DNA from: Agromyces allii
GTDB lineage: Bacteria; Actinomycetota; Actinomycetes; Actinomycetales; Microbacteriaceae
Reading direction: 5' to 3'
Length of the DNA stretch: 64,000 bases
Assembly: GCF_009749385.1 (NCBI RefSeq)
Contig: NZ_WBIN01000010.1
Coordinates: 62,001-126,000 of the forward strand
Below, piece by piece: positions 27,595 to 37,998 of the stretch (position 1 is the first letter of the stretch; every line of letters starts with the position of its first letter). Made by a program: the position numbers and the translations under genes. The notes under the pieces were generated by a model. The model was given only the letters and a program-made list of their open reading frames with translations. It did not search any database and had not been told where the DNA came from.

Positions 27595-29067
27595 TCAGTC
27601 CACCGGGACGAGCGTGTACTTCGTGTCGAGGTATTCGTGGATGCCCTCGAGCCCGCCCTCACGGCCGATGCCCGACTGCTTCACGCCGCCGAACGGTGCG
27701 GCGGCGTTCGAGACGAGGCCCGTGTTGAGCCCCATCATGCCGGTGGCGAGGCGCTCGATCATGCGGTGGCCGCGCGCCAGGTCCTGCGTGAAGACGTACG
27801 AGATGAGTCCGTACTCGGTGTCGTTGGCGAGGCGCACCGCTTCGTCCTCGTCGGAGAACGTGGTGATGCCGAGCACCGGGCCGAAGATCTCCTCGGCGAG
27901 CAGGCGGCTGCCGGCCGCGACGCCCGCGAGCACGGTCGGCGCGTAGAACGTGCCGTCGCCGTCGATGATGCGGGTGCCGCCCGTGAGCACGCTGGCGCCG
28001 CGCGAGACGGCGTCCTGCACGAGCGCGTCGGTCGAGTCGACGGCCTTGTCGTCGATGAGGGGGCCGATGTTGACGCCGTCCTCGGTGCCGCGGCCGACCT
28101 TCATGGCCTTGACGCGCTCGGCGATGCGGGCCGCGAACTCGTCGGCGACCGACTCGTGCACGATGAAGCGGTTCGCCGCGGTGCAGGCCTGGCCGATGTT
28201 GCGGAACTTCGCGACGAGGGCGCCTTCGACGGCCTTGTCGAGGTCGGCGTCGCCGAAGACGACGAAGGGGGCGTTGCCGCCGAGCTCCATGCTCGTGCGG
28301 AGGATGCCGGTCGCGGCCTGCTTCATCAGGGCGCGGCCGACGCCGGTCGAGCCGGTGAAGCTCAGCTTGCGCAGGCGCGGGTCCTCGATGATCGGGCCCG
28401 AGACCGCCGACGAGGTCGAGGTCGGGATGACATTGACGACGCCCTTGGGCAGGCCGGCCTCCTCGAGCAGCTGCACGAACGCGATGGTCGTGAGCGGCGT
28501 GAGTGCCGGCGGCTTGATGACCACGGTGCAGCCGGCGGCGAGCGCGGGCGCGATCTTGCGCGTCGCCATCGCGAGGGGGAAGTTCCACGGGGTGATGAAG
28601 AACGAGGGGCCGACGGGGCGCTGCGAGACGATCATGCGGCCGGTGCCCTCGGGGTTCAGGCCGTAACGGCCCGAGATGCGCACGGCCTCCTCGCTGAACC
28701 AGCGCAGGAACTCGCCGCCGTACACGACCTCGCCGCGCGCTTCGGCGAGCGGCTTGCCCATCTCGAGCGTCATGAGGAGCGCGAACTCCTCCTTGCGCTC
28801 CTGGAGCAGGTCGAAGGCCTTGCGCAGCAGCTCGCCGCGAACGCGGGGGGCGGTCTTCGCCCACGACTCCTGCACGGCCACGGCGGCATCGAGCGCACGG
28901 ATGCCGTCGGCGGGCGAGGCGTCGGCGATCTCCTTGATCACGGCGCCCGTCGCGGGGTCGTGCACGGCGAGGGTCTTGCCGCCCTCGGCGTCGACCCAGT
29001 CGCCGCCGATGAAGAGGCGGGTCTCGACGGCGTCGAGGACGGTCGATTCGAGCGTTGCGTTCGTCAT
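27595..29067 (-). CDS. gabD: NAD(P)-dependent aldehyde dehydrogenase, succinate-semialdehyde or aminobutanal type
   Basis: 490 residues, a complete ALDH. SMELGGNAPFVVF carries general base Glu261, GQACTAANR carries nucleophile Cys295, and PWNFPLA is the cofactor-region motif. The sequence is closest in style to GabD, which oxidises succinate semialdehyde to succinate. It lies between the GABA transaminase/dehydrogenase pair and the putrescine oxidase, so it could also oxidise 4-aminobutanal to GABA. Two oxidations are needed and only one ALDH lies in the block. The upstream hairpin at 29157 suggests it has its own promoter. Confidence 0.88.
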   Translation of the reverse strand: MTNATLESTVLDAVETRLFIGGDWVDAEGGKTLAVHDPATGAVIKEIADASPADGIRALDAAVAVQESWAKTAPRVRGELLRKAFDLLQERKEEFALLMTLEMGKPLAEARGEVVYGGEFLRWFSEEAVRISGRYGLNPEGTGRMIVSQRPVGPSFFITPWNFPLAMATRKIAPALAAGCTVVIKPPALTPLTTIAFVQLLEEAGLPKGVVNVIPTSTSSAVSGPIIEDPRLRKLSFTGSTGVGRALMKQAATGILRTSMELGGNAPFVVFGDADLDKAVEGALVAKFRNIGQACTAANRFIVHESVADEFAARIAERVKAMKVGRGTEDGVNIGPLIDDKAVDSTDALVQDAVSRGASVLTGGTRIIDGDGTFYAPTVLAGVAAGSRLLAEEIFGPVLGITTFSDEDEAVRLANDTEYGLISYVFTQDLARGHRMIERLATGMMGLNTGLVSNAAAPFGGVKQSGIGREGGLEGIHEYLDTKYTLVPVD

Positions 29068-29156
29068 AAGCGTGTGACTTCCGTTCGAGGTCTCGTGCGG
29101 GGTGATCGGTTCGTGCCGGCGGAGCTGCGGTTCGTGCTGGTTCGGCTGATGGGGGG

Positions 29157-29198
29157 CCTCGAGCCGCCCGGATGCGGTGCCATCCGGGCGGCTCGAGG
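29157..29198 (-). terminator. Perfect 18-bp hairpin terminator
   Basis: CCTCGAGCCGCCCGGATG at 29157-29174 and its exact complement at 29181-29198 enclose a 6-nt loop. It begins 16 bases past the dehydrogenase stop (minus strand). No T tract follows, but the stem is very stable. It separates the gabT-dehydrogenase unit from the aldehyde dehydrogenase gene. Confidence 0.82.
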
Positions 29199-29213
29199 AG
29201 TTCGTCCGGTGGA

Positions 29214-30523
<1,310 letters not shown>

Positions 30524-30527
<4 letters not shown>

Positions 30528-31882
30528 GCGTTCTTGAGCCCTTCTGCGACGACCTGCAGGCCCTCGATGAGGAGGTCGTCCGAGATGGTGAGCGGGGGGA
30601 GGAAGCGGATCACGTTGCCGTAGGTTCCGCAGGTGAGCACGAGCACGCCCTGCGAGTGGGCGTACGCGGCGACCTTGCTCGTGAGCGCGGCGTCGGGTGC
30701 GCCGGTCGAGGGGTCGACGAGTTCGATCGCGACCATCGCGCCGCGGCCGCGGACGTCGCCGATGCGCGCGTCAGTGGTGCGCAGGGCGTTCAGGCGGCCG
30801 ATGAGCACGGTGCCGATCTCCTTGGCGCGCTCGATGAGGCCGTCCTCTTCGTAGGCCTCGATCGAGGCGAGCGCGGCGACGCAGGCCATCGGGTTGCCGG
30901 TGTAGGTGCCGCCGAGGCCGCCGGGGCCCGCGGCGTCCATGATCTCGGCGCGGCCGGTGACCGCGGAGAGCGGCAGGCCGCCCGCGATGCCCTTGGCCGT
31001 GGTGATCAGGTCGGGCACGATGCCCTCGTGGTCGCTGGCGAACCAGGCGCCGGTGCGGCCGAAGCCGGTCTGCACCTCGTCGGCGATGAAGACGACGTCG
31101 TTCGCGCGGCACCACTCGACGAGCGCCGGGAGGTACCCGGCGGCGGGCACGATGAAGCCGCCCTCGCCCTGGATGGGCTCGATGATCATGGCGGCGAGGT
31201 TCTCGGCGCCGATCTGCTTCTCGATCTGCGAGATGGCCTTGGCCGCGGCATCCGCGCCCGAGAGGCCGCCGTCGCGGAAGGGGTAGCTGAGCGGCACGCG
31301 GTACACCTCGGGCGCGAACGGGCCGAAGCCGTTCTTGTACGGGATGTTCTTGGCCGTGAGGCCCATGGTGAGGTTCGTACGGCCGTGGTAGGCGTGGTCG
31401 AACGCGACGACGGCCTGCTTCTTCGTGTACGCGCGGGCGATCTTCACGGCGTTCTCGACGGCTTCGGCGCCGGAGTTGAACAGTGCGGAGCGCTTGGCGT
31501 GGTCGCCGGGGGTGAGCTCGTTGAGCTTCTCGGCGACGTCGACGTAGGAGTCGTACGGGGCGACCGTGAAGCACGTGTGCGTGAACGCGTTGAGCTGCTC
31601 GGTGACGGCCGCGACGACCCGCGGGTTCGCGTTGCCGACGCCCGTGACGGCGATGCCCGAGCCCAGGTCGATGATGGAGTTGCCGTCGGCGTCGACGAGC
31701 ACTCCGCCGCCGCCGGCGACGACGGCGATCGGGATGGTGGTGCCGACGCCCGAGGCGACGGCTGCGGCCTTGCGCGCCATGAGCTCCTGCGAGCGCGGGC
31801 CCGGGATGGCGGTGACGAGGCGGCGCTCCTGCGGGAGCGTCGGTCCTCCGGTGACGGTGGCCGTGGTGTCGACGATGGTCAT
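30524..31882 (-). CDS. gabT: 4-aminobutyrate aminotransferase
   Basis: 452 residues, class III PLP transaminase. It transfers the amino group of GABA to 2-oxoglutarate, giving succinate semialdehyde and glutamate. VFIADEVQTGFGRTG holds the PLP-stacking aspartate, LITTAKGIAGGLPLSAV holds Schiff-base Lys297, and GGTYTGNPMACVAAL is typical of GabT. GAGGAG seven bases before the ATG fixes the start. It heads a coupled unit with the glutamate dehydrogenase. A TAGCAT -10 box at 31924-31929 (minus strand) precedes it by about 40 bases. Confidence 0.94.
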
Positions 31883-31923
31883 GACGGGCTCCTCTTCAGG
31901 TGACGACGGTGGCGGTGCGCCCA

Positions 31924-31929
31924 ATGCTA
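31924..31929 (-). promoter_or_regulatory. -10-like box of gabT
   Basis: TAGCAT on the minus strand, about 42 bases before the gabT ATG, fits the TANNNT pattern used elsewhere here. It would leave a leader of about 35 nt containing the GAGGAG ribosome-binding site. Confidence 0.35.
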
Positions 31930-31982
31930 GGTCGCGGCATCCGGATGTCGCACCGCCCCGTCGTACACTTGGAGCCCGTTCA

Positions 31983-32009
31983 CTCGACGCCGCGTACAAC
32001 CGCGTCGAG
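31983..32009 (-). terminator. Hairpin after the ABC permease gene
   Basis: CTCGACGC at 31983-31990 and GCGTCGAG at 32002-32009 form an 8-bp stem with an 11-nt loop, starting 11 bases after the permease stop on the minus strand. It would separate the importer operon from gabT. Confidence 0.6.
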
Positions 32010-32020
32010 CAACGGTTCCG

Positions 32021-33910
32021 TCAGCGCCTGGCCAGCTGCCTGCGCTCCTCGAGGTCCTGCGCGGCGACCGCGCGGGTGTCGGGGGCGACCGGGTCGGCCG
32101 GGGGCACCACGTCGGCCGTTCCGACGCCGGGGATCGGGTTGCGCCGCTTCGCGCGGCCGATCGCGAAGAGCGAGACGACCCACTGCAGGCCGTACCCGAT
32201 CGCGAAGACGAGCAGCGTGAAGATCAGCGCCATCGCAGCACCCTGGTCGGGCTGGTAGAGCTGCGCCGAGCGCGGGCTGATCATCGCGTACATGTAGACC
32301 GAGAGCGGACGGGACTCGGGCGTCGCGAGGAACGCCGGGAGGGTGAACTCGTTCGTGCCGAGCACGAACATCTGGATCCACACGGCGAAGACGGTCGGCA
32401 TGAGCAGCGGGGCGACGATGCGGCGGAATCCCTCGAACGGGCTCGCGCCGCTCACGAGCGCGGCCTCCTCGAGCTCCATGCGGATCTGCAGCGTCGCGCT
32501 GTATCCTGCGCGGTAGGCGATCGACACCCGGTACGAGTACGCGATGATCAGCGCCACGATGGTGCCCGCCAGCGGGATCACCGGGTTGATGACCATGAAG
32601 GTGAGGAACATCGCGAAGCCCGCGATGACCGCCGGGATCGCGACCGACGACGAGGCGAACAGGTCGACGGCCTTGGTCCACCCGGTGCGCCTGGCCCGCG
32701 CGATGCCGTAGGCGAGCACCGTCGCCGCGACGCACGCGATGGTCGCGCTGCCGCCCGCGATGACCAGCGTGCGGCCCAGCGAGGCCCAGAACTCCGGGTC
32801 GGCGAGCACGGCGCCGAACGAGCCGAACTGCGTCTGCGTGACCAGCGCCTCGAACGAGAACGCGATCGGGTACGGCGTGATCGCCGACCAGAACAGGGCG
32901 AAGAGCGGAAGGACCGCGGTGAGCATCACGAAGACGAGGATCGCGAGCATGACCGGGATCTTCCACGCGCCGAGCTTCATGACCGTCGGCCGGAACCCCT
33001 TGCCGGAGATCGAGGCGCGCCGCTCGGCGTTGCGCGTCGCCCGGAGGTAGATCACGAACGCGATCGTCGTGATCACGAGGAACACGCACCCCCACGCTGC
33101 GGCGAGGCCGTACTGCGGCAGCTCCCCCGCACCCGCGCTGATGAGGTTCCAGAGCTTGAGGGCGAAGATCGACTTGCCGGACTCCTGGCCGAACAGGAGC
33201 GGCACCTCGAGGCTGCCGAGGCCGAGGATGAACGTGAGCACGGCGACGCCGAGCAGGCCGGGCCAGAGCATCGGCAGCGTGACGCGGCGGAGCGTCTTGG
33301 CCCACGAGGCGCCCGAGACCCGCGCGGACTCCTCGAGCGAGCCGTCCATGCTCGTGAGGATCGGCACGATCATCAGGTACGGGAACGTCACGTTCGTGAG
33401 CGCCTGGATCACCGTCATCGTGACGAACGAGTACGGGTCGATCACGAGGTCGCCCGGCAGCAGGCGCAGCAGCTGGTTCAGCACGCCCGACTCGGGCGAG
33501 AGCATGAGCAGGTACGCCTGCGCCTTGACGATCGGCGGAATGATGAACGGCACCACGACGAGCACCGAGATCACCCGGCGGAGCGGGGCGTCGGTGCGCA
33601 CCGTGACCCACGCGAGCCCGAACGCCATGAGCAGCGAGAGCACCGTGGAGCCGCCCACGAACGCGGCGGTCGAGCCGAGCACGGCCCAGAAGTCGTCGCG
33701 GAGGCTCCACAGGGTGACGAAGTTCTCGACCGACCACTTCGCGGTCGAGACGCCGAAGGGCAGGAACGGACCACGGAAGGCCGTGATCACCTGTACGGCC
33801 AAGGGGATCGCGAGGAGGAGGAAGATCACCGCTCCGGCGATGATCGTCGCGATCTTCATCGAGGTCGGCCGAGTGCGCTCGACCTTCGTGGTCCGTCCTG
33901 CCTGAGACAC
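32021..33910 (-). CDS. Fused double-domain ABC importer permease (FbpB-like)
   Basis: 629 residues containing two binding-protein-dependent permease domains in one chain. The first spans about 70-290 (EAA loop LEESARVSGASWAKTLRRVTLPML) and the second about 365-570 (MELEEAALVSGASPFEGFRRIVAPLL). About 12 helices are expected. This two-in-one layout is typical of the Fe3+/FbpB and related small-molecule importers. The GTG start is three bases from the binding-protein stop; an ATG at 33859 is an alternative. It works with the lipoprotein and ATPase encoded upstream. Confidence 0.9.
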   Translation of the reverse strand: MSQAGRTTKVERTRPTSMKIATIIAGAVIFLLLAIPLAVQVITAFRGPFLPFGVSTAKWSVENFVTLWSLRDDFWAVLGSTAAFVGGSTVLSLLMAFGLAWVTVRTDAPLRRVISVLVVVPFIIPPIVKAQAYLLMLSPESGVLNQLLRLLPGDLVIDPYSFVTMTVIQALTNVTFPYLMIVPILTSMDGSLEESARVSGASWAKTLRRVTLPMLWPGLLGVAVLTFILGLGSLEVPLLFGQESGKSIFALKLWNLISAGAGELPQYGLAAAWGCVFLVITTIAFVIYLRATRNAERRASISGKGFRPTVMKLGAWKIPVMLAILVFVMLTAVLPLFALFWSAITPYPIAFSFEALVTQTQFGSFGAVLADPEFWASLGRTLVIAGGSATIACVAATVLAYGIARARRTGWTKAVDLFASSSVAIPAVIAGFAMFLTFMVINPVIPLAGTIVALIIAYSYRVSIAYRAGYSATLQIRMELEEAALVSGASPFEGFRRIVAPLLMPTVFAVWIQMFVLGTNEFTLPAFLATPESRPLSVYMYAMISPRSAQLYQPDQGAAMALIFTLLVFAIGYGLQWVVSLFAIGRAKRRNPIPGVGTADVVPPADPVAPDTRAVAAQDLEERRQLARR

Positions 33911-33913
33911 GTG

Positions 33914-35083
33914 TTATCCGTTCAGTGCCGCGTCGGCGGCGTTGATCATGGCGATCCAGTCATCGCGGGTGTCGACCGTCTCGGTGATGGCGCCGCCCTC
34001 GAGGCCTTCGAGCAGCGCGGTGGAGTTGGTCTGCATGAGCCCGGTGGCCGAGTCGAACAGCGAGGTCGGCAGGCCCGGGTAGGGCACCTGCGTCGTCGAG
34101 AAGCGCTCGTCGGTCATGCGCAGCTCGAGCCAGTCGGGGTTGTAGGCGTTCCAGAGCGACCAGAGCATGCCGCCGGCCGGGTTCTTCGCGTCGACGTTGA
34201 CGCCCGAGAACTGGGCGAAGACGCCGGCGTCCTCGTAGGGCGAGACCGACAGGCTCGGGTTCGGGTTGAACAGGGTCTGGCCGAGGGCGATCGGCACGTC
34301 GCCGCTCGAGAGCGGCGAGTCCTGGTCCTCGAGCACCTGGAGGTTGCCCGACGACTTGAGGTCGCCGATCAGCCCGGTCATGGCGTCCTCGCCCTTGTCC
34401 ATGCCGTAGCCGGCGAACACGTTGGCGTTGTAGCTCGCGACCGAGACCTTGCCCTCGTACTGCGGGTCGAGCAGTCCGTCGAGCGTGTCGGGCGCCTCCG
34501 CCTTGTCGGTGTTGACCTGCATGAGCGAGCCGTTGACGCTGTCGGGCAGCATCTCGGGGGCGCCGATCGTGAAGAACTCCTTCGGCACGCCGAACTCGGT
34601 CCAGTCGACATCCGCCCAGTAGCCCTCGTCGGTCATCGTCGCGGCCGACACGAGCGAGCCCGAGATGACGTCGGTGTTGCGCGACCCGGTGGCCTTGGCC
34701 GAGATGATCGCCGACGACAGGTTGTAGGTCAGGCCGCGCGTCTCGATCTTCAGGTCGGGGTAGACCGTGTTGAACTCGGCGATGACGTCGGGCGAGAGCT
34801 CGTACCAGTCCCAGATGACCAGCCGACCGCCGTCGGTCGCCTTCGCCGTCTCGTAGAGGGCGTCCATCTGCTTCGAGATCTCGGGCCAGTAGTCCTCGTA
34901 GAAGTTCTCGCAGCGGGTAACCGCGCCGACCTCCACGGCGTCGCAGGCGGCGAGCTCGACCGGGCCGCCGGTCGGCTCGATCGCGCCGGAGGCCGCTGAT
35001 CCCGTCGAACTGCAGGAGCTGAGCAGCAGCATGCCCGCGGCCGCGAGGGCCACCATTCCGTTCCGTGCTGTGGGTGATGTCAT
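33914..35083 (-). CDS. ABC importer substrate-binding lipoprotein
   Basis: 389 residues. A lipoprotein signal peptide ends in LLSSC with lipidated Cys24, so the protein is anchored outside the membrane. The mature part is a type II periplasmic-binding fold: WDWYELSPDVIAEFNTVYPDLKIETRG near 90-115 and later GKVSVASYNANVFAGYG. The pattern resembles the family 1/6 binding proteins that accompany FbpB- and PotBC-like permeases. The ligand cannot be read from the sequence. Given the shared operator with the aromatic operon, an aromatic or amino-acid ligand is possible; iron would be the default from the permease family. Confidence 0.87.
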   Translation of the reverse strand: MTSPTARNGMVALAAAGMLLLSSCSSTGSAASGAIEPTGGPVELAACDAVEVGAVTRCENFYEDYWPEISKQMDALYETAKATDGGRLVIWDWYELSPDVIAEFNTVYPDLKIETRGLTYNLSSAIISAKATGSRNTDVISGSLVSAATMTDEGYWADVDWTEFGVPKEFFTIGAPEMLPDSVNGSLMQVNTDKAEAPDTLDGLLDPQYEGKVSVASYNANVFAGYGMDKGEDAMTGLIGDLKSSGNLQVLEDQDSPLSSGDVPIALGQTLFNPNPSLSVSPYEDAGVFAQFSGVNVDAKNPAGGMLWSLWNAYNPDWLELRMTDERFSTTQVPYPGLPTSLFDSATGLMQTNSTALLEGLEGGAITETVDTRDDWIAMINAADAALNG

Positions 35084-35145
35084 GATCCGGGTTTCCTTTC
35101 TCGGTGGCGCACTTCCATGGGGGTGTTGCCGGTGATGCCGGTGTG

Positions 35146-35220
35146 GCGGGTGGTGATGTTGCGGGTGGTGATGTTGCGGGTGGTGATGTTGCGGGTGGTG
35201 ATGTTGCGGGTGGTGCGTCT
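35146..35220. repeat. 15-bp minisatellite between binding-protein and ATPase genes
   Basis: GCGGGTGGTGATGTT is repeated perfectly at 35146, 35161, 35176 and 35191, followed by a partial fifth unit that ends at the ATPase stop codon. Related degenerate units (GCCGGTGATGCCGGTGT) precede it. The array fills most of the 135-bp gap upstream of the binding-protein start, so copy number would change leader length. Confidence 0.9.
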
Positions 35221-36343
35221 AGGCCGCGAGCACGCGGCACGCCTGCGGGGTCAGTTCGATGAAGATCGGGTCGCCGAGCGACGGCGAGTTCAGCGGGGCT
35301 CCGCGGCCGACGATGGTGCCGACCGCGGTCTGTCCGCTGAGGATCTCGGCCTCGTACTCGACGATCTCGCCGAGGAACTCGACGCGCACGACGCGGGCCG
35401 GGAGCAGGTTCGGCCGATCGGGAGCGACCTCGTGCCAGCGCACGCTCTCGGGGCGGAAGGTGACGGTCACGTCGGCGCCGGTTCCGAACGTGTCCGGGCA
35501 CGGGGTGACCAGTCGGGCGCCGAAGGCCTCGACGAGCGCGTCGCCGTCGCCGTCGCGACCGCGCACGACCGCGGGGATCATGTTCACGCGGCCGACGAAG
35601 TCCGCGACGAAGCGGTCGGCCGGCTGGTAGTAGAGGTCGCGCGGTGCGGCCTCCTGCACGATGCGGCCCTGGTTCATCACGGCGACCCGGTCCGACATCG
35701 ACAGCGCCTCGGACTGGTCGTGCGTGACGTAGAGCGCGGTGATGCCGAGGCGCTGCTGCAGCGAGCGCAGCTCGTTGCGCATGGTGTCGCGGAGCTTCGC
35801 ATCGAGGTTCGAGAGCGGCTCGTCGAGCAGCAGCAGCTTCGGGCGGTGCGCGAGGGCTCGGGCGAGGGCGAGGCGCTGCTGCTGCCCGCCCGAGAGCGCG
35901 GTGGCGGGGCGGTGGGCGTAGCTGTCGAGCTGCACGAGCTCGAGCGCCTCCATGGCCCGCTTCCTGGCCTCCTTCTTGGGCAGCTTGCCCGCGGCGACCT
36001 GGAGCGGGAACACCGCGTTCGCGAACACGGTCATGTGCGGCCAGATCGCGTAGTTCTGGAACACCATGCCGATGTCGCGCTTGTCGGGCGAGATATGCCT
36101 CGTGCCGGTCGAGAGCACGTTGCCGTCGAGCGAGATCTCGCCGCCGTTGCTGTTCTCGAGGCCGGCGACGCACCGCAGCGTCGTCGTCTTGCCGCAGCCC
36201 GACGGGCCGAGCAGCGACGTGAACGTGCCGGGCTCGATGGTGAACGTGACGCCCTTGACGACCGGAACCTCGGCGCCGTCGAGCTCGTAGTGCTTCTCGA
36301 GGCCGTCGACGACGAGCCGACCGCCTCCGCTTTCGTGCGTCAT
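35219..36343 (-). CDS. ABC importer ATP-binding subunit with TOBE domain
   Basis: 374 residues. Walker A GPSGCGKTT is at 46-54, then signature LSGGQQQRLALARALA, Walker B LLLLDEPLSNLDAKLRD, and H-loop VTHDQSEALSMSD. A C-terminal TOBE-type regulatory domain (about 285-365) is typical of the FbpC/PotA/MalK group. It drives the fused permease encoded two genes downstream. It is 87 bp after the MFS gene and 136 bp before the binding-protein gene, longer gaps than elsewhere in the operon, so internal promoters are possible. Confidence 0.93.
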   Translation of the reverse strand: MTHESGGGRLVVDGLEKHYELDGAEVPVVKGVTFTIEPGTFTSLLGPSGCGKTTTLRCVAGLENSNGGEISLDGNVLSTGTRHISPDKRDIGMVFQNYAIWPHMTVFANAVFPLQVAAGKLPKKEARKRAMEALELVQLDSYAHRPATALSGGQQQRLALARALAHRPKLLLLDEPLSNLDAKLRDTMRNELRSLQQRLGITALYVTHDQSEALSMSDRVAVMNQGRIVQEAAPRDLYYQPADRFVADFVGRVNMIPAVVRGRDGDGDALVEAFGARLVTPCPDTFGTGADVTVTFRPESVRWHEVAPDRPNLLPARVVRVEFLGEIVEYEAEILSGQTAVGTIVGRGAPLNSPSLGDPIFIELTPQACRVLAA

Positions 36344-36429
36344 TCGGTGCTCAACTTTCGGGTGGCGGTTTCTGTATTTTGGATCCAGCGGGTGGGTGCG
36401 GATGCCGCGGGCGGGCGCTTCGACGACCA

Positions 36430-37968
36430 TCAGCGCTCGGCACCCGGCGTCGACGGGACTGCGGTGGCGGGGGTGGCGCGCGGCTCGCCCCATCCGACGG
36501 TGACCTTCGGCTTCGCGAAGAACGTCACCACGACGGCGCAGAGCGCGAACCCGGCGACCGCGAGCCACAGCGACTGCGCCATGGCGGCCGAGAACCCGGG
36601 CACGAGCTCGGGCGGCAGCGCCCCGCCCTCGCCCGGCCGCACCTGCTCGCCGGACGCACCGGGCAGGTGCGCGGCGAGGCTGTAGCTCATGAGTGCCGCG
36701 ACGGCCGCAGAGCCGAGCACCGACCCGACCTGACGGGTCATCGTGTAGACGCCCGACCCGGCACCGGCGCGGGCCGGCGGCAGATTGCGCGTCGCGGTCG
36801 ACGCGAGCGGGGCGAACACGCCCGAGATGCCGAGCCCGAGCAGCGCCGACGGCAGCAGCAGCGCCCAGTACGGGACATCCGGACCGAGGAGGGCGCTGTA
36901 CGAGCCGAGCGCGAGCGCCGAGAGCGACAGTCCCGCGAGCGCGACCCACTTCGGGTCGACGCGGTCGCTGAACCGCCCGACGAGCGGAGAGAGCACGCCC
37001 GAGACCACGGCCATGGGCACGAACATGAGCGCGGCCTGCGACGGGGTCAGCCCGCGCGCCACCTGGAAGTAGTACGCGAGCGGCAGCGGCATGGCCGTCA
37101 TCGCGAGGCCGACGAGCGAGATCGCGACGTTCGACAGGGCGAAGTTTCGGTCGCGGAAGAGGCCGAGCGGCAGCAGCGGCTCGGCGCGGTTGAACGCCTG
37201 CCACACGACGAAGCCCGCGAGCACGACGACGCCCGAGATGATGAGCCCCCACACGGTGATCGGCCCGACGATGGTGCCCCAGTCGTAGGTCGCCCCCTCC
37301 TGGATGCCGAACACGACGAGGAACATGCCGACCGCGCTCAGCAGCACGCCGAGCCAGTCGAACCGGTGCGCGTGCGTCTCGAGGTTCGGCACGAGGCGCC
37401 AGGCTGCGACGAACGCGACGATGCCGACGGGCACGTTGACGAAGAAGACCCACTCCCAGCCCAGCGTGTCGACGAGCACGCCGCCGAGGATCGGGCCGAC
37501 GAGCGTCGCGACGCCCGCGACCGAGCCCCACAGGCCCATCGCCGCGCCCCGCTGGTTCGGCGGGAAGATGCGGGCGATGACCGCCATCGTCTGCGGGGTC
37601 ATGAGCGCGGCGCCGAGGCCCTGCACCGCCCGCGCGGCGATGAGCGTCTCGATGTCGCCCGACAGCCCGCACCAGAGCGACGCGAGCGTGAACACCACGA
37701 GCCCGACCAGGTAGACCCGCTTCGGGCCGAACCGGTCGCCGAGCCGCCCGGTGATGAGCAGCGGCACCGCGTAGGCGAGCAGGTAGGCGCTCGTCACCCA
37801 GATCACCGCGGTCAGGTCGGTGTTCAGGTCGGCGAGGATCGCCGGGTTCGCGATCGACACGATCGTCGTGTCGACGAGGATCATGAAGAACCCGATGACG
37901 AGCGCCCAGAGGGCGGGCCACGGCCGGGTGGCCCGACTGGCGGTGGGGTTGTTCGCGGTCTGATGCAT
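36430..37968 (-). CDS. DHA2-family MFS transporter
   Basis: 512 residues, 14 predicted helices. ILVDTTIVSIANPAIL in helix 1 with the membrane Asp, GRLGDRFGPKRVYLVG as motif A, and AARAVQGLGAALMTPQT are all characteristic of the EmrB/QacA group. It follows the LVIVD-protein gene by 31 bp on the same strand, so the two are likely co-transcribed. Within this regulon it could export a toxic aromatic intermediate; drug export is the family default. Confidence 0.92.
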   Translation of the reverse strand: MHQTANNPTASRATRPWPALWALVIGFFMILVDTTIVSIANPAILADLNTDLTAVIWVTSAYLLAYAVPLLITGRLGDRFGPKRVYLVGLVVFTLASLWCGLSGDIETLIAARAVQGLGAALMTPQTMAVIARIFPPNQRGAAMGLWGSVAGVATLVGPILGGVLVDTLGWEWVFFVNVPVGIVAFVAAWRLVPNLETHAHRFDWLGVLLSAVGMFLVVFGIQEGATYDWGTIVGPITVWGLIISGVVVLAGFVVWQAFNRAEPLLPLGLFRDRNFALSNVAISLVGLAMTAMPLPLAYYFQVARGLTPSQAALMFVPMAVVSGVLSPLVGRFSDRVDPKWVALAGLSLSALALGSYSALLGPDVPYWALLLPSALLGLGISGVFAPLASTATRNLPPARAGAGSGVYTMTRQVGSVLGSAAVAALMSYSLAAHLPGASGEQVRPGEGGALPPELVPGFSAAMAQSLWLAVAGFALCAVVVTFFAKPKVTVGWGEPRATPATAVPSTPGAER

Positions 37969-37998
37969 GGTCGGCTTTCGCAGGGGGTCTCGGCCGGG

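Noticed and set aside
35117-35220. Possible CRISPR-like array or repeat-coding small gene (MLRVV repeats)
   Set aside because: Units are contiguous 15-mers without spacers, so it is a minisatellite. The repeated-peptide frame has no ribosome-binding site or homology signal.
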